Below the pieces are notes generated by a model. That model did not search any database, had not been told where the DNA came from, and was given only the letters and a program-made list of their open reading frames with translations. A stretch of 64,000 bases of DNA from Desulfocapsa sp050291935 (GTDB lineage Bacteria; Desulfobacterota; Desulfobulbia; Desulfobulbales; Desulfocapsaceae), in the NCBI GenBank assembly GCA_050291935.1, contig JBNKKR010000006.1:1-64000 (forward strand), written 5' to 3'. Position 1 is the first letter of the stretch. Each line of letters opens with the position of its first letter. The position numbers and the translations under genes were made by a program. This document shows, piece after piece, positions 62,245 through 64,000 of this stretch.

Positions 62245-63456
62245 CTACATTGCGGACTCTTGCAGAATTTTTTTACAGACCTCGCGCCACTCGTCTATTT
62301 TTTCTGCAAAACCCAGCTTGTCGATATGTTGACTGTTTAATTGGTGGGCCTCTCCGATAACCTGGGAAGGGTTCTCTTCATAGTAAATCGCGTTAGCCAC
62401 ATGTACCACCAGGGCTGGGTTAAGCGCTGTTTCCGGATAGTCTGCCAGACGATGGTGGAAACCAATGGCTTCCACAACATCCCCATGCATTCCCCAAAGG
62501 CCCATGAGAAAAGCGCCCACATCGCCGTGTAGGCTATGAAAGGTTTCCCTTTCCGCATCACGAAGTGGAATTTTTTTATCCATGGCAAGTCTTACGGCGT
62601 TGTCATACTGTTCAGGGAGTTTTGCCAGTAAAACGAGTTTGCCAATATCGTGCAACATCCCGGCGAGAAAACAGCAATCCACCATCTCCTTGTTACTGGA
62701 CTCATTAAGTGCTATGGCCTTGGCACAGGCGGCCACAGCTATTGAATGGGCCATAAGTTGTTTTGCTGGAAAAATGGTGGATGTTGCCTTTATTTCGGAA
62801 AAGGCTCCAACCCCAAGGACCAGATTCTTAACGGTATCAATACCAAGGAGGTTGACGGCGTGTGCGGGGCTGTCAATGGTGGTAAAAAGACCGAAAAAAG
62901 CGGAATTAACCAGTTGCAGAACCTTGGCGCTCATGCCAATATCCCTTTCAATAATGGCTGCAACTTCTGCAATAGAAATATCCGGATTATGGATGGCTTC
63001 ACGGAGTTCCGCGTACAATTCCGGTAAACTTGGCAGGGCATCGATCCCGGAGATAACTTTTTTCAGGGATGGTTGAGAGATTAATTTATGGAGGCCACTG
63101 GCCCGTTGGAGCACAGCTTTTAATTCGTCTGGCTCACAGGGTTTTGCCAAAAATTGGTGAACGACCCCCACCGTACGGAGAATTGATTGTTCGTCCGCCT
63201 GGCCTGTGAGCATTATTCGAATGGAACACGGATGGCTCTCTTTTGTTCGTCGTAAAAGTTCTGCGCCATCAATTCCCGGCATGCGCATATCGGATACAAT
63301 CACATCGAACTCATGCTCATCCATCAGTTCAAGTGCATCCTTGCCACTTTCGGCAAAGTGAAGGTCATATTCTTTTCGCATGGAGCGAAGCATGCGTTTT
63401 AGGCCAGAGAGTATATTGGGTTCGTCATCAACAAAAAGAATTTTATTTTTATCCAT
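62245..63456 (-). CDS. Receiver-HDOD signalling protein
   Basis: A 403-residue protein. The receiver (1-120) has FVDDEPN, acceptor Asp in VIVSDMRMPGIDG, and AKPCEPDEL. The HDOD domain (about 135-340) shows LPSLPELYAELREAI, the region around LLGIDTVKNLVLGVG, and an HD-like HDIGKLVLLAKL with metal-binding His/Asp retained, although most HDOD proteins are inactive. It may bind a second messenger or partner proteins. The start is AGGGG-guided at 63456. It is divergent from another receiver gene at 63755. Confidence 0.9.
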   Translation of the reverse strand: MDKNKILFVDDEPNILSGLKRMLRSMRKEYDLHFAESGKDALELMDEHEFDVIVSDMRMPGIDGAELLRRTKESHPCSIRIMLTGQADEQSILRTVGVVHQFLAKPCEPDELKAVLQRASGLHKLISQPSLKKVISGIDALPSLPELYAELREAIHNPDISIAEVAAIIERDIGMSAKVLQLVNSAFFGLFTTIDSPAHAVNLLGIDTVKNLVLGVGAFSEIKATSTIFPAKQLMAHSIAVAACAKAIALNESSNKEMVDCCFLAGMLHDIGKLVLLAKLPEQYDNAVRLAMDKKIPLRDAERETFHSLHGDVGAFLMGLWGMHGDVVEAIGFHHRLADYPETALNPALVVHVANAIYYEENPSQVIGEAHQLNSQHIDKLGFAEKIDEWREVCKKILQESAM

Positions 63457-63754
63457 CTGTTATTGCCCCTATGGGAAGTGTCCTTAAAAACCCAGATTCA
63501 GATTATGCTTTGTCAAGAATAGTGTATCTTCAGGTCCATCTGCATGTATCATATGCAAGCACAAGTGCAGCATTGCAAACCCTTCGGTAAAAGATCCAAA
63601 GCATAAAGGGTACATCCTGAAGTGATTGTATATGCAAAAGCGGAGGCGAGTCAAATAAAAATGAAAAGGATCTCTTGACCTTGATTCATTATTTGACATA
63701 AAATGTTACCAGATCCATGAAGCGGATTTGAAAATCCATGGGAATGAGGCAGGG

Positions 63755-64000
63755 ATGACTGAGAGAATATTGTTTGTCGATGATGAACCGCAACTGCTGC
63801 AAGCTGTGAAGAGACAACTGCGAAAACGATTTGATTTGTTCACGGCGGAAGGTGGGGACGAGGCGTTAAAGGTATTGAAGGAAAAAGGGCCTTTTGCGGT
63901 GATCGTTTCCGATATGCGTATGCCCGGAATGGATGGGGTGCAGCTGCTGAGTCATGTGAAAGCAGGATACCCGGATACTGTACGAATGATGCTCACCGGC
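63755..64000 (+). CDS. Response-regulator protein, cut by the right window edge
   Basis: The first 82 residues of a receiver (MTERILFVDDEPQLL, acceptor in VIVSDMRMPGMDG, then MMLTG at the edge). GAGG lies eleven bases before ATG 63755. The receiver is very similar to that of the HDOD protein on the other side of the shared promoter region (VDDEPN, SDMRMPG, IRIMLTG), so the two are probably related partners. The output domain is outside the window; an HD-GYP or HDOD type is possible. Confidence 0.8.
   Translation, partial: MTERILFVDDEPQLLQAVKRQLRKRFDLFTAEGGDEALKVLKEKGPFAVIVSDMRMPGMDGVQLLSHVKAGYPDTVRMMLTG

Noticed and set aside
63484..63699. 71-codon frame on the - strand between two receiver genes
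   Set aside because: It lies in the divergent promoter region, has no ribosome site and an irregular composition.
1..64000. CRISPR arrays, prophage, integrase or rRNA genes
   Set aside because: No regularly spaced repeats, no phage structural or integrase genes and no rRNA sequence were seen anywhere in the window.

Overview
The window reads like a chromosome segment of a deltaproteobacterium, most likely a Desulfobulbaceae-type (Desulfobulbales) anaerobe. This is an inference from gene content: many PAS-rich histidine kinases with an AHDFNN-type H box, a sigma54 regulator, PATAN (DUF4388) and Roadblock signalling proteins, an HPF protein fused to a cold-shock domain, and moderate GC. The species cannot be named from sequence alone.

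Layout. 1-540: end of an ISNCY-type transposase gene cut by the window edge. 669-18.6 kb: a sensory block on the + strand, with a seven-PAS hybrid kinase and an NtrC-type sigma54 activator, a CHASE4 kinase, a double-Cache chemoreceptor followed by a PAS/GGDEF/EAL protein and small receivers. A good sigma54 promoter (9496-9511) lies in front of the chemoreceptor. The block ends with a duplicated, mosaic receiver whose phospho-acceptor Asp has become Asn, next to a REP/RAYT-like palindrome. 18.6-26.6 kb: an M1 peptidase-ChaN-PDZ fusion, a radical SAM protein, SerA, a haem-type Tll0287/HAMP sensor without an output domain, and a small exported protein. 26.7-31.0 kb (- strand): an operon of PATAN/Roadblock signalling proteins with a zinc-ribbon/Cache/HAMP receptor. 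31.6-36.8 kb: a Phd/ParE-type toxin-antitoxin pair, a LysE exporter divergent from a MocR regulator with a shared operator region, and a second REC-PATAN-Roadblock locus. 36.8-43.0 kb: a small motility-type protein, tRNA-Ala(GGC), and the elongasome operon mreB-mreC-mreD-PBP2-rodA. 43.0-55.9 kb: housekeeping genes (C-terminal DnaJ protein, hemH, HPF-CSD, nadA, polA, gltA, thiE, hflC/hflK, rhomboid). 56.3-56.9 kb: a VapBC pair. 57.3-64.0 kb: a GAF-PAS hybrid kinase, ung, a YgjP-type metallopeptidase, nitroreductase, pdxH, a REC-HDOD protein and the start of another receiver.

The most unusual content is the set of PATAN/Roadblock genes at three places (16.3, 26.7-31.0 and 34.5-36.4 kb). Domains that are separate genes in one locus are fused in another, which suggests they work together. 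By analogy with PATAN and Roadblock proteins elsewhere they may connect receptors to surface motility or polarity, but nothing in this window proves that.
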